Below, piece after piece: positions 53,307 to 62,709 of a DNA stretch of 64,000 bases. Position numbers and translations under genes: made by a program. Position 1 is the stretch's first letter, and each line of letters begins with the position of its first letter. Source of the stretch: Niallia sp. FSL W8-0635 (GTDB taxonomy: Bacteria; Bacillota; Bacilli; Bacillales; Cytobacillaceae); assembly GCF_038007965.1 (NCBI RefSeq), contig NZ_JBBOYD010000001.1:2024501-2088500 (forward strand), in the 5' to 3' direction. The notes below the pieces were generated by a model. It did not search any database and was not told the DNA's origin. It worked only from the letters and a program-made list of their open reading frames with translations.

Positions 53307-54392
53307 ATGTTTTTAACTACTATTTCTCAAACCATTTTATATGTCTTTTATGGTTTGCTATTAGGTTCATACATTATGTTCCTAGTTCCAGTTAAGTATA
53401 AACCAACTATATATGTACCAAGAAAAATATTACTATTCTCTCTTTTGGGCTTAGTAATATTTTCTTTTATTCCCATCGTACCACTTATCTTCCACCTTAG
53501 TTTGATTCGTGGAAAGTTAGAGGCAATATCATTAATTTTATTTACTTTTGAGATTGGAAAATCATGGACTCTCACTTTCATTGTCTCTTTATTTTTTGCT
53601 TTTTTCATTCTTTATTTTGAACAAAGCAAAAAGAGATACAATATCATAGGATTAATTTTTACCATGATTTTAATTGGTGTAATAGGATGGTCCAGTCATG
53701 CAAGTTCATTAGATCCCATGCTAGGATTTATTAGCCATACGGGACATTTTACAGCTGTTAGTATTTGGACAGGAATTCTACTAATAGTTAGCTGGTTCTC
53801 ATTAAATCAGAACAATTGGTTATTCTTTCTTAAATGGTTCACACCAGTTGCAATTACATGTTTGGTTATTACCGCATTAAGTGGAATAGTTCTAATGAAT
53901 TATGTTATAGATTTTCAAAACTATTATAATTCATGGATGCTTCCATATGGCCAAGCCCTTCTAGTAAAACATCTTTTAATAATACCGTTACTTATTTATG
54001 CATTTATTAATGGATTCTTTATCAAAGGAAAAATAAAGAAAGAGACTGATTTTAATCCTAGACCATGGGCTAAAATAGAAAGTGTCATTATTATTTTGAT
54101 ATTTTCGGCCACTGCTTCACTAAGTCAACAATCTCCTCCAAGGGAGACAGTTATAACTAATGAATCATTAGCTAAAATCTTCACTTTTTTTTATCCTGCT
54201 CAAGTGAATGCTGATACTGCCATTCATTTTAGTATTAGTTTTATTAGTAGTGTTTTTATTCTTTTAGCTTTAGGTTCATTATTTTCAGTCTTATTTTTTT
54301 TTCATAAGAAATACCATGTAGTGGTATCATTTGTTATGAGCATTCTCATAGTAGTATTCCTTTATTTTTCGATTATGCTTGCCATTTATTAA
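53307..54392 (+). CDS. CopD-family copper membrane protein
   Basis: A 361-residue membrane protein with about eight to nine helices. Conserved CopD features are the SSHASS segment, SHTGHFTAVSIWTGILL and VKHLLIIPLLIYAFIN, which supply His and Trp residues implicated in copper handling. It follows copC by three bases. Together the pair probably imports copper or delivers it to membrane enzymes; direct evidence for this organism is absent. Confidence 0.87.
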   Translation: MFLTTISQTILYVFYGLLLGSYIMFLVPVKYKPTIYVPRKILLFSLLGLVIFSFIPIVPLIFHLSLIRGKLEAISLILFTFEIGKSWTLTFIVSLFFAFFILYFEQSKKRYNIIGLIFTMILIGVIGWSSHASSLDPMLGFISHTGHFTAVSIWTGILLIVSWFSLNQNNWLFFLKWFTPVAITCLVITALSGIVLMNYVIDFQNYYNSWMLPYGQALLVKHLLIIPLLIYAFINGFFIKGKIKKETDFNPRPWAKIESVIIILIFSATASLSQQSPPRETVITNESLAKIFTFFYPAQVNADTAIHFSISFISSVFILLALGSLFSVLFFFHKKYHVVVSFVMSILIVVFLYFSIMLAIY

Positions 54393-54471
54393 TATCAAAT
54401 ATTATTTGTACACTATAAAGAATATAGAATCATTTATACAAATCAATTCTATTATGAGTTGATTTTTTTTC

Positions 54472-54502
54472 TTGACAAATATCCCCCTGGGGGGGATATT
54501 AT
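54472..54502 (+). promoter_or_regulatory. CsoR-type operator overlapping a promoter
   Basis: TTGACA (54472-54477) is followed by a G/C palindrome ATATCCCCCTGGGGGGGATAT (54479-54499), overlapping a TATTAT -10 candidate. This resembles CsoR-family operators and lies 30 bases before the csoR-type gene. Confidence 0.8.
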
Positions 54503-54529
54503 ATGTATCATAATAAGGAGTGTTAAAGA

Positions 54530-54832
54530 ATGAATAATAGTCATGAACATAATCACAATCATAATCACACACACAAAGAGAGAAAAAATGTTATTAATCG
54601 ATTATCCCGAATAGAAGGTCATGTTAGAGGAGTAAAACAAATGACGATAGACGGAAGAGATTGTCCTGATATCTTACTTCAAATCGCTGCTATTAGAAAA
54701 GCATTGGATAATACAGCTAAAGTAATCTTTATGGACCATATGGAAAATTGCCTAGTAGATGCTGTTCATCAAGGGAATGAAAGTGAAGTAATAGAAGATA
54801 TGAAGAAGGCGCTTGATAATTTTATCCGGTAG
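54530..54832 (+). CDS. csoR: CsoR/RcnR-family metal-sensing repressor
   Basis: A 100-residue CsoR-fold regulator with ligands Cys45 (GRDCPD), His70 and Cys74 (DHMENC): the Cys-His-Cys set of copper-sensing CsoR. A His-rich N-terminal tail (SHEHNHNHNHTH) is extra and could also bind metal. This distinguishes it from the Cys-only CstR at 11614. ATG 54530 follows AAGGAGTG. It probably represses itself and the MATE gene through the palindrome upstream. Confidence 0.85.
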   Translation: MNNSHEHNHNHNHTHKERKNVINRLSRIEGHVRGVKQMTIDGRDCPDILLQIAAIRKALDNTAKVIFMDHMENCLVDAVHQGNESEVIEDMKKALDNFIR

Positions 54833-54844
54833 GGGGGGATACAA

Positions 54845-56179
54845 ATGGACAAAGAAATTACACTTCAAGACAAAACAATGAAACAAAAAGTCCTAACTGT
54901 TCTCGCACTAGGATTACCAGCAATGGTAGAAAATATTCTGCAAACTGTAGTTGGATTTATTGACACTCTATTTGTATCAAAATTAGGATTAAATGAAGTT
55001 ACAGCGGTAGGTTTAGCAAACGGTCTTTTAGCAGTTTATATTGCAATCTTTATAGCATTAGGCGTTGGAACATCATCTTTGATTGCAAGAAGTTTGGGTG
55101 CTGGGGATATAGAAAAGGCGAAAGTCATTGCCAGACAATCAACCATTATATCTTCCATAATTGGTCTTGCCTTTGGATTAATTACGCTACTCTTTAGTAA
55201 GAAATTACTTAGCATAATGGGTGCCGAGGAAAAAGTTTTAGATCACGCAGTGACATACTTTCAAATTGTAGGCGTCTCATCCATTTTTATATCTTTAATG
55301 TTTATTTTTGGTAGTATTCTCAGAGCATCTGGAGATACCAAAACACCAATGAAAGTCGGTTGGTGGATTAACATCATTCATATCGGATTAGATTATGTAC
55401 TGATATTCGGTATATTTGGTATGGAAGGATTAGGGGTAGCTGGAGCCGCATGGGCAACAGTAGTTGTACGAATAATTGGAACTGTAGCATTATATAGGTA
55501 TATTAAAAAATCGAAAATATCATTTCCTCTTTTTTCAATTAAGTCAAAAACAGAGTATTCTTCCATCTTGAAAATATCAACACCAGCGGCTATTGAGCGT
55601 TTAGTCATGAGATTAGGCCAGGTTTTATATTTTGGTTTAATAGTAAAAATAGGTGCTGAAACTTATGCTGCACATTCTATAGCAGGCAATATTGAGACAT
55701 TTGCATATATGCCAGGGTATGGGTTAGCAATAGCGGCTGCTACACTAGTAGGACAAAGTATAGGAGCATCACGAAAGAAAGATGCTTATCAGTATGGGAT
55801 GATTTCCACAGGAATTGCTGTCGCATTTATGTCTTTCGTAGGAATCATTATGTACATCTTAGCCCCTTGGTTTGCGTCATGGTTTACAACAGATGAAAAT
55901 GCAATTGGGATGGTTGTTACAGCTCTAAGAATTGACGCTTTTGCACAACCAGCATTAGCAGTTGGGCTAGTATTGGCTGGAGCATTACAGGGGGCCGGTG
56001 ACACAAAAAGTCCAATGTATAGTACTGCAATTGGAATGTGGATAATAAGAGTAATCGGAATATATATACTAGGTATAAATATGGAAATGGGAATTGCGGG
56101 TGTATGGATATCCATTGCCATTGATCTATATGTGCGAGCTATTTTCTTATTGTATAGATTTAAATACAAAACAAATTAG
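54845..56179 (+). CDS. MATE-family efflux transporter
   Basis: A 444-residue transporter with 12 predicted helices and the two-fold MATE design: LALGLPAMVENILQTVVGFID in the first half and ISTPAAIERLVMRLGQVLYF in the second. It uses an ion gradient to expel cations or drugs. ATG 54845 follows AGGGGGGAT, 12 bases after csoR, so it is part of the metal-responsive unit. A CsoR-controlled MATE is unusual; the substrate may be a metal chelate or copper-related compound. Confidence 0.87.
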   Translation: MDKEITLQDKTMKQKVLTVLALGLPAMVENILQTVVGFIDTLFVSKLGLNEVTAVGLANGLLAVYIAIFIALGVGTSSLIARSLGAGDIEKAKVIARQSTIISSIIGLAFGLITLLFSKKLLSIMGAEEKVLDHAVTYFQIVGVSSIFISLMFIFGSILRASGDTKTPMKVGWWINIIHIGLDYVLIFGIFGMEGLGVAGAAWATVVVRIIGTVALYRYIKKSKISFPLFSIKSKTEYSSILKISTPAAIERLVMRLGQVLYFGLIVKIGAETYAAHSIAGNIETFAYMPGYGLAIAAATLVGQSIGASRKKDAYQYGMISTGIAVAFMSFVGIIMYILAPWFASWFTTDENAIGMVVTALRIDAFAQPALAVGLVLAGALQGAGDTKSPMYSTAIGMWIIRVIGIYILGINMEMGIAGVWISIAIDLYVRAIFLLYRFKYKTN

Positions 56180-56228
56180 AAATCTATATCGAATTAGTAT
56201 TGGAAGGATAGAGTATTGGGTGAAAGTA

Positions 56229-56777
56229 ATGGATGAATTCTTATTACAGTTATTTCAGGATAACAGGTCTCTTGCAATTTTAATTAGTGTGATTACAAAC
56301 ATTATTATAAGTATTTTAGGAGTTATACCTAGTTTCTTTATAACTGCAGCAAATATAACATTCTTTGGACTAACTTTTGGAATTATTCTTTCCGTCATAG
56401 GAGAAGCAATAGGAGCTATTATTAGTTTTTGGCTATACAGAAAGGGATTTTATAAGTTAAATAAACATATAGGCATCAATAATAAGTACTTGACTCGTTT
56501 ACAAAATAAATCAGGTTGGGAAGCCTTTAATTTGATAGTTGCATTAAGGATTTTCCCTTTCATACCCTCAGGAATAGTAACATTAATAAGCGCAACAAGT
56601 AATGTAAGTTTAGGTATATTTGCTTTAGCCAGTTCATTGGGAAAATTACCAGCTCTTGTATTAGAGGGACTATCTGTACAATTTATATTGACGACCAGAT
56701 GGGAAATAAAGATTGGTCTATGTATATTGTCGATTTTATTACTTTGCATTATTCGAAAAAATCGCACTACTAAATAA
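56229..56777 (+). CDS. TVP38/TMEM64 (VTT-domain) membrane protein
   Basis: A 182-residue VTT-domain protein with about five helices. The ILGVIPSFFITAANITFFG and ALRIFPFIPSGIVTLISATS segments are typical. The start is uncertain: ATG 56229, or GTG 56220 nearer a GGAAGG. It lies 49 bases after the MATE gene on the same strand and may be in the CsoR unit. B. subtilis has several relatives (YdjX/YtxB-type); their lipid-related function is poorly defined. Confidence 0.75.
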   Translation: MDEFLLQLFQDNRSLAILISVITNIIISILGVIPSFFITAANITFFGLTFGIILSVIGEAIGAIISFWLYRKGFYKLNKHIGINNKYLTRLQNKSGWEAFNLIVALRIFPFIPSGIVTLISATSNVSLGIFALASSLGKLPALVLEGLSVQFILTTRWEIKIGLCILSILLLCIIRKNRTTK

Positions 56778-56781
56778 AGGT

Positions 56782-56813
56782 TAAAGCCGTTAGATTAATT
56801 TCTGACGGCTTTA
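56782..56813 (+). terminator. Terminator of the csoR-MATE-TVP38 unit
   Basis: TAAAGCCGTTAG (56782-56793) pairs with CTGACGGCTTTA (56802-56813); the T tract is weak. Confidence 0.65.
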
Positions 56814-57031
56814 AATTTCTATAAAAAGTTGTGTTTCTCCATAAAAACTTCACATTTACCTATTACGATTTTGGTAGAGTATTTATTTTGTAGAAAATAC
56901 TAGATGACATGGCAGCTAACCCCAATAGCTTCTTATGAGTATATCCCTTTAGGTGTAAGATTACGATTACGCATTCATGTAAAAGTATACAAATTAGATA
57001 CTCCGATATATTAATGAAACGGAGATCCATG

Positions 57032-57730
57032 ATGCCTAGAAAAATAATTAATTCAAATACGTTAAAAGTAATAGCAATTATAGCCATGTTTGTTGATCAT
57101 ACATCAATATGGTTAGTCGCTAAGGGAACTACATTTGATATTTTGCTACATACATTTGGTAGACTAGCTGCTCCTATTATGGGTTATTTAATAGCGGAGG
57201 GTTTCTTTTACACTTCTAATATAAAAAAATATACTATGCGGCTTTTCTTATTTGCTATTATTTCTCATTTCCCCTTCGTTATGTTTCTTGGAATTACATG
57301 GTGGCAAGGTACTAGTGTAATCTGGGGTCTGTTAATGGGGCTCCTAGCACTTATTTTAGTGAAACATAAACAATTAAAGGTACCTTATAAATTTTTAGGA
57401 GTATTTGCATGTTGTATATTGGCATGGACAGCAGATTGGAATTATATTCTTGTTCTATGGATTGTATTTTTCGGTATTTTTAGAGGAAGCATGAAAAAAC
57501 AATTAATAAGTTTTGGAATTATTGGGTTCCTATTGTATATCATTCCAGGATTATTGGAAATAGGCTATACAGCAGTTTTCCGTTTTGGAATATTACTTTT
57601 TATTCCACTAATAGTATTTTATAATGGCATACGAGGAAAGAAGTCACCGTTTATTAAATGGGGTTTTTATGTTTTCTATCCTCTTCATTTACTTATTTTA
57701 TATATTCTAAAATATATTATTTTTAACTAA
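57032..57730 (+). CDS. TraX family protein
   Basis: A 232-residue membrane protein with about seven to eight helices. It starts MPRKIINSNTLKVIAIIAMF with VDHTSIW and TFGRLAAPIMGYLIAEGF, characteristic of TraX. TraX acetylates pilin in F plasmids; chromosomal homologues are acyltransferase-like and have unknown targets. ATG 57032 is preferred because GGAG lies seven bases upstream; ATG 57029 is possible. Followed after 14 bases by the VanX-like lipoprotein. Confidence 0.82.
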   Translation: MPRKIINSNTLKVIAIIAMFVDHTSIWLVAKGTTFDILLHTFGRLAAPIMGYLIAEGFFYTSNIKKYTMRLFLFAIISHFPFVMFLGITWWQGTSVIWGLLMGLLALILVKHKQLKVPYKFLGVFACCILAWTADWNYILVLWIVFFGIFRGSMKKQLISFGIIGFLLYIIPGLLEIGYTAVFRFGILLFIPLIVFYNGIRGKKSPFIKWGFYVFYPLHLLILYILKYIIFN

Positions 57731-57744
57731 AGGGGACTTCATCT

Positions 57745-58887
57745 ATGACTAAATTCTCTCAATATAAAATATTATATGTAACTTTTCTAGTGATGGTACT
57801 ATTATTGACAGCATGCTCAACTATTAAAGAAGATAATAGAAACTTGAATAAAGAAACGCCAATAGAAGAGAGTCCTAAAAATAATATTGACCTAAAAAAA
57901 ACTATTCGTTATGTAGGTGATTTTGAATTGCCAGTAAATGGAGCAACTGGTTATACATCAATATCTCTCGACCTTAAAGAAACTGCTAATCTAGAATCTA
58001 ATACTCTTTTAACTTTAAATCCAGGAACTGGTTTTGAAATCATAAAAGAAGAGTCAGACTGGTGGTATATACGAGAAGGAAATAAATATGGATGGTTACA
58101 ACATAAATACTGCTTTATTAATCTTCCTGACGTCATTCCATCCATTGTATATGATGTTACTAATACGTATTCATCCAAATTTCGTTCCTCTGGAAAAGAC
58201 ATACCAAATATCACAGGTAGCGCATTATATGAAGGAAAAAGTTACAATGAACGATTACAAAAAGAAGAATATATTGTTCCCGTACTCTATAATACAGCCA
58301 AAAAAGTTTATAGATCACAACAAAATGCATTAGCGGATGGTAACTCATTAAAAATCTACGAAGGTTTTAGGCCATATTCCGTTCAAATGGAAGTCGTAGA
58401 GCAACTTAAGTTACTATCTGCTATGGATATGGAAGTCGAAAAAGGTATTAATACTTATCCTTGGGGAATAACTTGGTTTATTACAAAGGGAGTATCTAAT
58501 CACCAAATGGGCTATGGAGTAGATGTTGGATTAGTAAAAATTAATGAAATGCAAGAAATAGAAATTGGTAATTATGTTACTACTTCTGTTGTAAGTTACG
58601 AGGAGTTTGCTATGCCTAGTCCAATACATGAGTTAAGTGGGACTTCTGCAATCTTTACAACTCCGGTTTCTTCTCTATCTCCAACAGATTGGAAGAATTC
58701 TACTTATACTAACTCCATGAATGAACCCGCGTTAATGTTACAAGTGTATTTCGCATCTTCAGGCTTTACTCCTTTAGCATCTGAATGGTGGCACTTTAAT
58801 GATTTAGAAACAATGGAACAAATTAAGAATAATAAAAGCTCTGGAAACTTTATATTAGACAAGATATATAGCCAAATACCATCTTAA
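57745..58887 (+). CDS. Lipoprotein with SH3-like and M15 D-Ala-D-Ala dipeptidase domains
   Basis: A 380-residue lipoprotein: signal with lipobox LLTAC (Cys24), a charged linker, an SH3-like domain (about residues 70-125, ending WWYIREGNKYGWLQHKYC), then an M15 peptidase domain. Zinc ligands are His253 and Asp260 (SNHQMGYGVDVG) and His350 (SEWWHFND), as in VanX and related dipeptidases. It would cut D-Ala-D-Ala or peptide ends in the wall. Two-component genes follow directly, as in van clusters, but no ligase is present. Confidence 0.83.
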   Translation: MTKFSQYKILYVTFLVMVLLLTACSTIKEDNRNLNKETPIEESPKNNIDLKKTIRYVGDFELPVNGATGYTSISLDLKETANLESNTLLTLNPGTGFEIIKEESDWWYIREGNKYGWLQHKYCFINLPDVIPSIVYDVTNTYSSKFRSSGKDIPNITGSALYEGKSYNERLQKEEYIVPVLYNTAKKVYRSQQNALADGNSLKIYEGFRPYSVQMEVVEQLKLLSAMDMEVEKGINTYPWGITWFITKGVSNHQMGYGVDVGLVKINEMQEIEIGNYVTTSVVSYEEFAMPSPIHELSGTSAIFTTPVSSLSPTDWKNSTYTNSMNEPALMLQVYFASSGFTPLASEWWHFNDLETMEQIKNNKSSGNFILDKIYSQIPS

Positions 58888-58964
58888 TAATACATTAAGG
58901 ACCTCTTATCAATGTTAATTCAACTGGGAATAATACTCAAAATGGGCTAAAGAAGGTGAGAAGA

Positions 58965-59672
58965 ATGATGAAACGAAGTCCTATACTAATTGTAGACGAC
59001 GAATCCCCAATGATAGAACTCCTATCTCTGTATTTAAAACAAGCAGGATATGAAGTGAAAGAATGTCTATCTGGCAAAGAGGCTATATCACTAATCAAGA
59101 ATAATGATTATTTACTCGTTATATTAGACATTATGATGTCAGATATGGGCGGGTTTGAAGTATGTAGAATTGTGAGGGAATATTCAAATGTACCTATCAT
59201 TATGTTAACGGCTAGAAATCAGCTTAATGACAAAGTTTTTGGGTTACGCTTAGGTGCAGATGATTATATTACGAAGCCCTTTGAGAAAGAAGAACTTCTA
59301 GCAAGGATAGAAGTGGTAGTTAGAAGAGAAATGCAAAATAATCTAGTAACAGATAAAGATATCATTACTTTTGAAAATCTAGTATTAAATAAAGTTAGCC
59401 ACCAAGTTTTTGTTTCTGAAGTGGAGCTTGATTTAACCCCAAAAGAATTTGCTATTCTTCAACTATTTTTAATGAATAAAGGCAGGGTATTTAGCCGAGA
59501 TGATGTACTATCATTTATTTGGGGCCATGATTTTTTGGGAGACTATAGGACAGTTGATACACATATAAAAAATCTAAGAGAGAAGTTGTCGAGTGTGGGT
59601 ATACCTGGTCAAAAAGTTATTAAAACAGTATGGGGAGTAGGCTATAAATTTAATGAAGATAAGACTCAATAG
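58965..59672 (+). CDS. OmpR-family response regulator
   Basis: A 235-residue regulator. The receiver domain has acidic pocket VDDESP, phospho-Asp55 in VILDIMMSD, and Lys in YITKPF. A winged-helix DNA-binding domain follows (LTPKEFAILQLFL, RTVDTHIKNLREKL). ATG 58965 is used; GTG 58956 is possible. It overlaps the kinase gene by 20 bases. Context suggests it controls the lipoprotein gene upstream or cell-wall genes. Confidence 0.92.
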   Translation: MMKRSPILIVDDESPMIELLSLYLKQAGYEVKECLSGKEAISLIKNNDYLLVILDIMMSDMGGFEVCRIVREYSNVPIIMLTARNQLNDKVFGLRLGADDYITKPFEKEELLARIEVVVRREMQNNLVTDKDIITFENLVLNKVSHQVFVSEVELDLTPKEFAILQLFLMNKGRVFSRDDVLSFIWGHDFLGDYRTVDTHIKNLREKLSSVGIPGQKVIKTVWGVGYKFNEDKTQ

Positions 59673-61050
59673 TATCTCAAAAAAACTAGGTCTTTTGTTC
59701 GCGACTATATTTTCCATCATATTAATTAGTATGGAAGCCATTCTATATAGTTATTTTTTAGATTTTTATACGACAGATGTAATTGAAGAATTAACACAAA
59801 GAAGTGAAGCATATTCTGAAATATTAAGTGATCATTTTGATGAAACTACTATGGATCATGTTGTTCTAATGGAAAGTACTTCTTCTAAGATGGTGCTTAT
59901 ACTAGACTCAACTAGAAATACTTTGGTTGCTTCAGATGGAATAGATTTGCTACCTAAACAATATCTAACTGGAATAACAAATCATACTTTTGATATACAA
60001 CATGGGCAAGTATTAGCTTCAGATTGGAAAAATGAACAGTATTTTGTAGCCGAATCTACCATCAAGAAAAATGGTGAAACAATAGGTAGAGTTCTGATGT
60101 TTTCCCCAACACAACCTGTAAAAAAGGCAGTAACTATTCTAACAGGGACTTTTATTATCGTAGGACTGATTACTATTCTTATTAGTACACTTCTATTGTT
60201 TTTTACAACAAATAAGCTGGTTCAACCTTTACTAAGAATAAATAAGGTAACCCGATTGATTGCACATGGAGATTATCAATGGAAATTAGAGGTAAAGGGA
60301 AAAGATGAGATTGCCCAATTAACTCAATCCATAATATATATGGCTAATAAGATTAAAAACTATCAACAGCAAAGAAATCGATTCTTGGCCGATATTTCTC
60401 ATGAATTGAGAACTCCATTAACCTACTTTAAAGGTTATTTAGAGGTGCTACTTTCAGAAATGGTAAATAAACGGGAAGACAGAGATAGATATCTTCGTCT
60501 TCTCTTGAATCAAAGTTTACAATTGCAAAGATTAGTGCAGGATTTGTCCGATTTAGCTGCCCTAGAACAAGATGATTTTCAATTAAATCCACATCTAGTA
60601 TCGATTGAAAAAGTCATGATAAATTCACTAGAATTAATAGGGCATTCGATTGAGCAACAAGATATCTCATTAACGTGCGAACTTTCTGCTATTCCCTTGT
60701 ATGTAATGGGAGATGACCAAAGATTGCAACAAGTAATAATAAATCTCTTGGAAAATGCAAAAAAGTATACCAAACAAGATGGGAATATATATATATATAC
60801 TTATAAAGAAGATAATAACTGCATTATAAAGATTAAAGATACAGGCATTGGTATTCCCAAAAGTAAGCTAGATAAAATCTGGGATAGACTCTATAGAGTG
60901 GAAAATTCACGTTCTAGAAATACCGGAGGATCTGGCTTAGGATTAACGATCAGTAAGAAAATAATCCTACTTCATAGAGGAGATATTTTTGTAGAAAGTG
61001 AAGAAGGAAAAGGGACTATATTTATAGTTAAACTCCCATTGTATCTATAA
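59653..61050 (+). CDS. Membrane sensor histidine kinase
   Basis: A 465-residue kinase with an N-terminal helix, an extracytoplasmic region (about residues 35-160), a second helix, and a HAMP region. The phospho-His is His250 in DISHELRTP, then come the N box (LLENAKKYT), G1 (DTGIGI) and G2 (GSGLGL). It overlaps the response-regulator gene, so the two form a pair. The signal is unknown; wall stress is an inference from the neighbouring dipeptidase. Confidence 0.92.
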   Translation: MKIRLNSISKKLGLLFATIFSIILISMEAILYSYFLDFYTTDVIEELTQRSEAYSEILSDHFDETTMDHVVLMESTSSKMVLILDSTRNTLVASDGIDLLPKQYLTGITNHTFDIQHGQVLASDWKNEQYFVAESTIKKNGETIGRVLMFSPTQPVKKAVTILTGTFIIVGLITILISTLLLFFTTNKLVQPLLRINKVTRLIAHGDYQWKLEVKGKDEIAQLTQSIIYMANKIKNYQQQRNRFLADISHELRTPLTYFKGYLEVLLSEMVNKREDRDRYLRLLLNQSLQLQRLVQDLSDLAALEQDDFQLNPHLVSIEKVMINSLELIGHSIEQQDISLTCELSAIPLYVMGDDQRLQQVIINLLENAKKYTKQDGNIYIYTYKEDNNCIIKIKDTGIGIPKSKLDKIWDRLYRVENSRSRNTGGSGLGLTISKKIILLHRGDIFVESEEGKGTIFIVKLPLYL

Positions 61051-61075
61051 AGGTGCTAATGATTTAGCACCTTTA
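61048..61075 (+). terminator. Terminator after the two-component pair
   Basis: TAAAGGTGCTAA and TTAGCACCTTTA form a strong stem that overlaps the kinase stop codon. Confidence 0.8.
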
Positions 61076-61280
61076 AGATAGTTATGGTATTACGGCTTTA
61101 TCAATCATGAAATATAAAATTAAATTAAAGATACTGTCTTAATCCATTATAAACGTTTATAACAACCAAATTTTAGAGTTGGAAAAAAGTAATGTTTCAG
61201 ACTATCAGATAAATCGCAATGATTCTAATTTGTGATTATGGTTATATAAATAAAAAATTTTACTTTGAGGAGGAATTACC

Positions 61281-61658
61281 TTGAATAGAACGTTGGCTAT
61301 ATTAAGTATCATTATTATTCTATCAGCATGTAGCAAGGAAGTATTAAGAAAAGTCATAAATGAAGATACTTCACAAGAGGAAGATAAAATTACAATCTTG
61401 ACTAGTATCTATCCATAAAATGAATTTACAACGAAGCTTGTGGGTGATCGAGCTGAAGTGATTAATTTAGTACCAGCAGGTATAGAACCACACGATTTTG
61501 AACCTACTCCAAAGGATATGACAAGTTTGGCGAAAGCTACCATGTTTCTTTATATTGGTGGTAGCTTTGAAACTTGGGTAGAGAATATGATAAATATTAT
61601 GGATACAAAAAAGATGTCTGTATTAAATTTAAGTGAAAAAATTGGTTTAGTCGTATAA
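61281..61658 (+). pseudogene. Metal ABC transporter substrate-binding lipoprotein, nonsense plus truncation
   Basis: TTG 61281 follows GAGGAGG and opens a lipoprotein signal (LSIIIILSAC). The sequence reads ITILTSIYP, then TAA (61416-61418), then NEFTTKLVGDRAEVINLVPA and GIEPHDFEPTPKDM, which is typical of ZnuA/TroA proteins with His in EPHDFEPT as a metal ligand. It stops at 61658, about half-way through a normal 310-residue protein; the C-terminal lobe is missing. No permease or ATPase gene is nearby. Clearly decayed. Confidence 0.85.
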
Positions 61659-61741
61659 TTTCATTGTTTATACGAGCTCTATGGAGGGTGTGTAGCCCAT
61701 ACTAAATAACATTAACTCTGATCTAATAGTTAGTATTTTAT

Positions 61742-62026
61742 TTAATTATAATTAAGATGCGACTTGAGATAGGTAATGGAGCGTTTCACGTAAATGCAAA
61801 CAATTAATAATATGATAGACAGTATAAGTGAGAAGGGAATACTTAAAATTACTGGTAGATAAATGTCTTTCCAAATAGTCATAGGGATTTGTTCAAAGCC
61901 AAAAGTTCGTAAGATACCTGCAGCTAAGGAAAAAACGGCACTTAATATCAACCCTATATATAGTATAAAAAGAACTGGTATTGCAAGTAGATATAGAAAA
62001 GAACGTATCATTTTAAAAATAATCAA
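61742..62026 (-). CDS. Small membrane protein, partner of the next gene
   Basis: A 94-residue protein with two to three hydrophobic segments (LLAIPVLFILYIGLILSAVF and LPVILSIPFSLILSIILLIV). It overlaps the end of the upstream gene by four bases (ATGA), so translation is coupled. Its job is probably linked to that beta-rich protein; no family recognised. Confidence 0.6.
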   Translation of the reverse strand: MIIFKMIRSFLYLLAIPVLFILYIGLILSAVFSLAAGILRTFGFEQIPMTIWKDIYLPVILSIPFSLILSIILLIVCIYVKRSITYLKSHLNYN

Positions 62027-62694
62027 GATTCTTCCCTCCTTATGATCTGATGAACCGTAGCAAGAGGTGATATTGTATAATGGTCTTTGTAATAAAGTTT
62101 CTGTATCTCACAGTTCTTATTAATAGTTACTACATTGCCTTCCACGGTTTTAGCAATTGTGTGAGATAATCGGATAGTATCTCCTTTAATTTGCTGGCAA
62201 ATTAGTCTCTTATTCCATGATGTTAAATTCATTTTTGTTTTTTGAACACATATATCATTCGCTATAAGTAGATCAATTTTATTTGTACCAGCTAATTTAA
62301 GGTAAAAGCTATCAGAATGTATTTCTTTTCCATGAACTACGCCTATAGCATTTATTTGTGTTACATGAATAATATCCATTACAGTAAGGCTTCCTGAACT
62401 AGTAAGTTGCTTTATCTCTCCTTTGTTTATTTTTAGTATTCCACGATTAGTGAGTTTTTCCACTTTATTGTCTCCGTTTAAGATACATTTTTCAGTGTTT
62501 TTTAAGATTTCTGAAATAACTTGGGATTGAAACAAACTGTAACCATGAGTAGAGATTTCTTTCAATTGAACACCGTGCAGTACTTTAACCGAACCGCGGA
62601 TTTTTAATTTTTCATAATCCTTTTCTATAGTATCTATAGTACCATTTGTGAGGGTTAAACTAAGAAGTCTTCCGTTTTGCTCATTAGTCATCAT
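62023..62694 (-). CDS. Beta-strand-repeat protein, bactofilin- or adhesin-like
   Basis: A 223-residue soluble protein without a signal peptide. It has a repeating short beta-strand pattern: LKIRGSVKVLHGVQLKEIST, ILNGDNKVEKLTNRGILKIN, KGEIKQLTSSGSLTVMDIIH, NAIGVVHGKEIHSDSFYLKL. This suggests a beta-helix like polymer-forming bactofilins or the YvlB type, a call based on pattern only. ATG 62694 is next to a weak GGTAG. It is the first gene behind the 53-base palindrome and coupled to a membrane protein. Confidence 0.5.
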   Translation of the reverse strand: MMTNEQNGRLLSLTLTNGTIDTIEKDYEKLKIRGSVKVLHGVQLKEISTHGYSLFQSQVISEILKNTEKCILNGDNKVEKLTNRGILKINKGEIKQLTSSGSLTVMDIIHVTQINAIGVVHGKEIHSDSFYLKLAGTNKIDLLIANDICVQKTKMNLTSWNKRLICQQIKGDTIRLSHTIAKTVEGNVVTINKNCEIQKLYYKDHYTISPLATVHQIIRREES

Positions 62695-62709
62695 TTCACT
62701 ACCATATAA

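Noticed and set aside
57745..61050. Complete vancomycin-resistance cluster
   Set aside because: No vanH or vanA/B-type ligase is present; only a VanX-like peptidase and a regulator pair.
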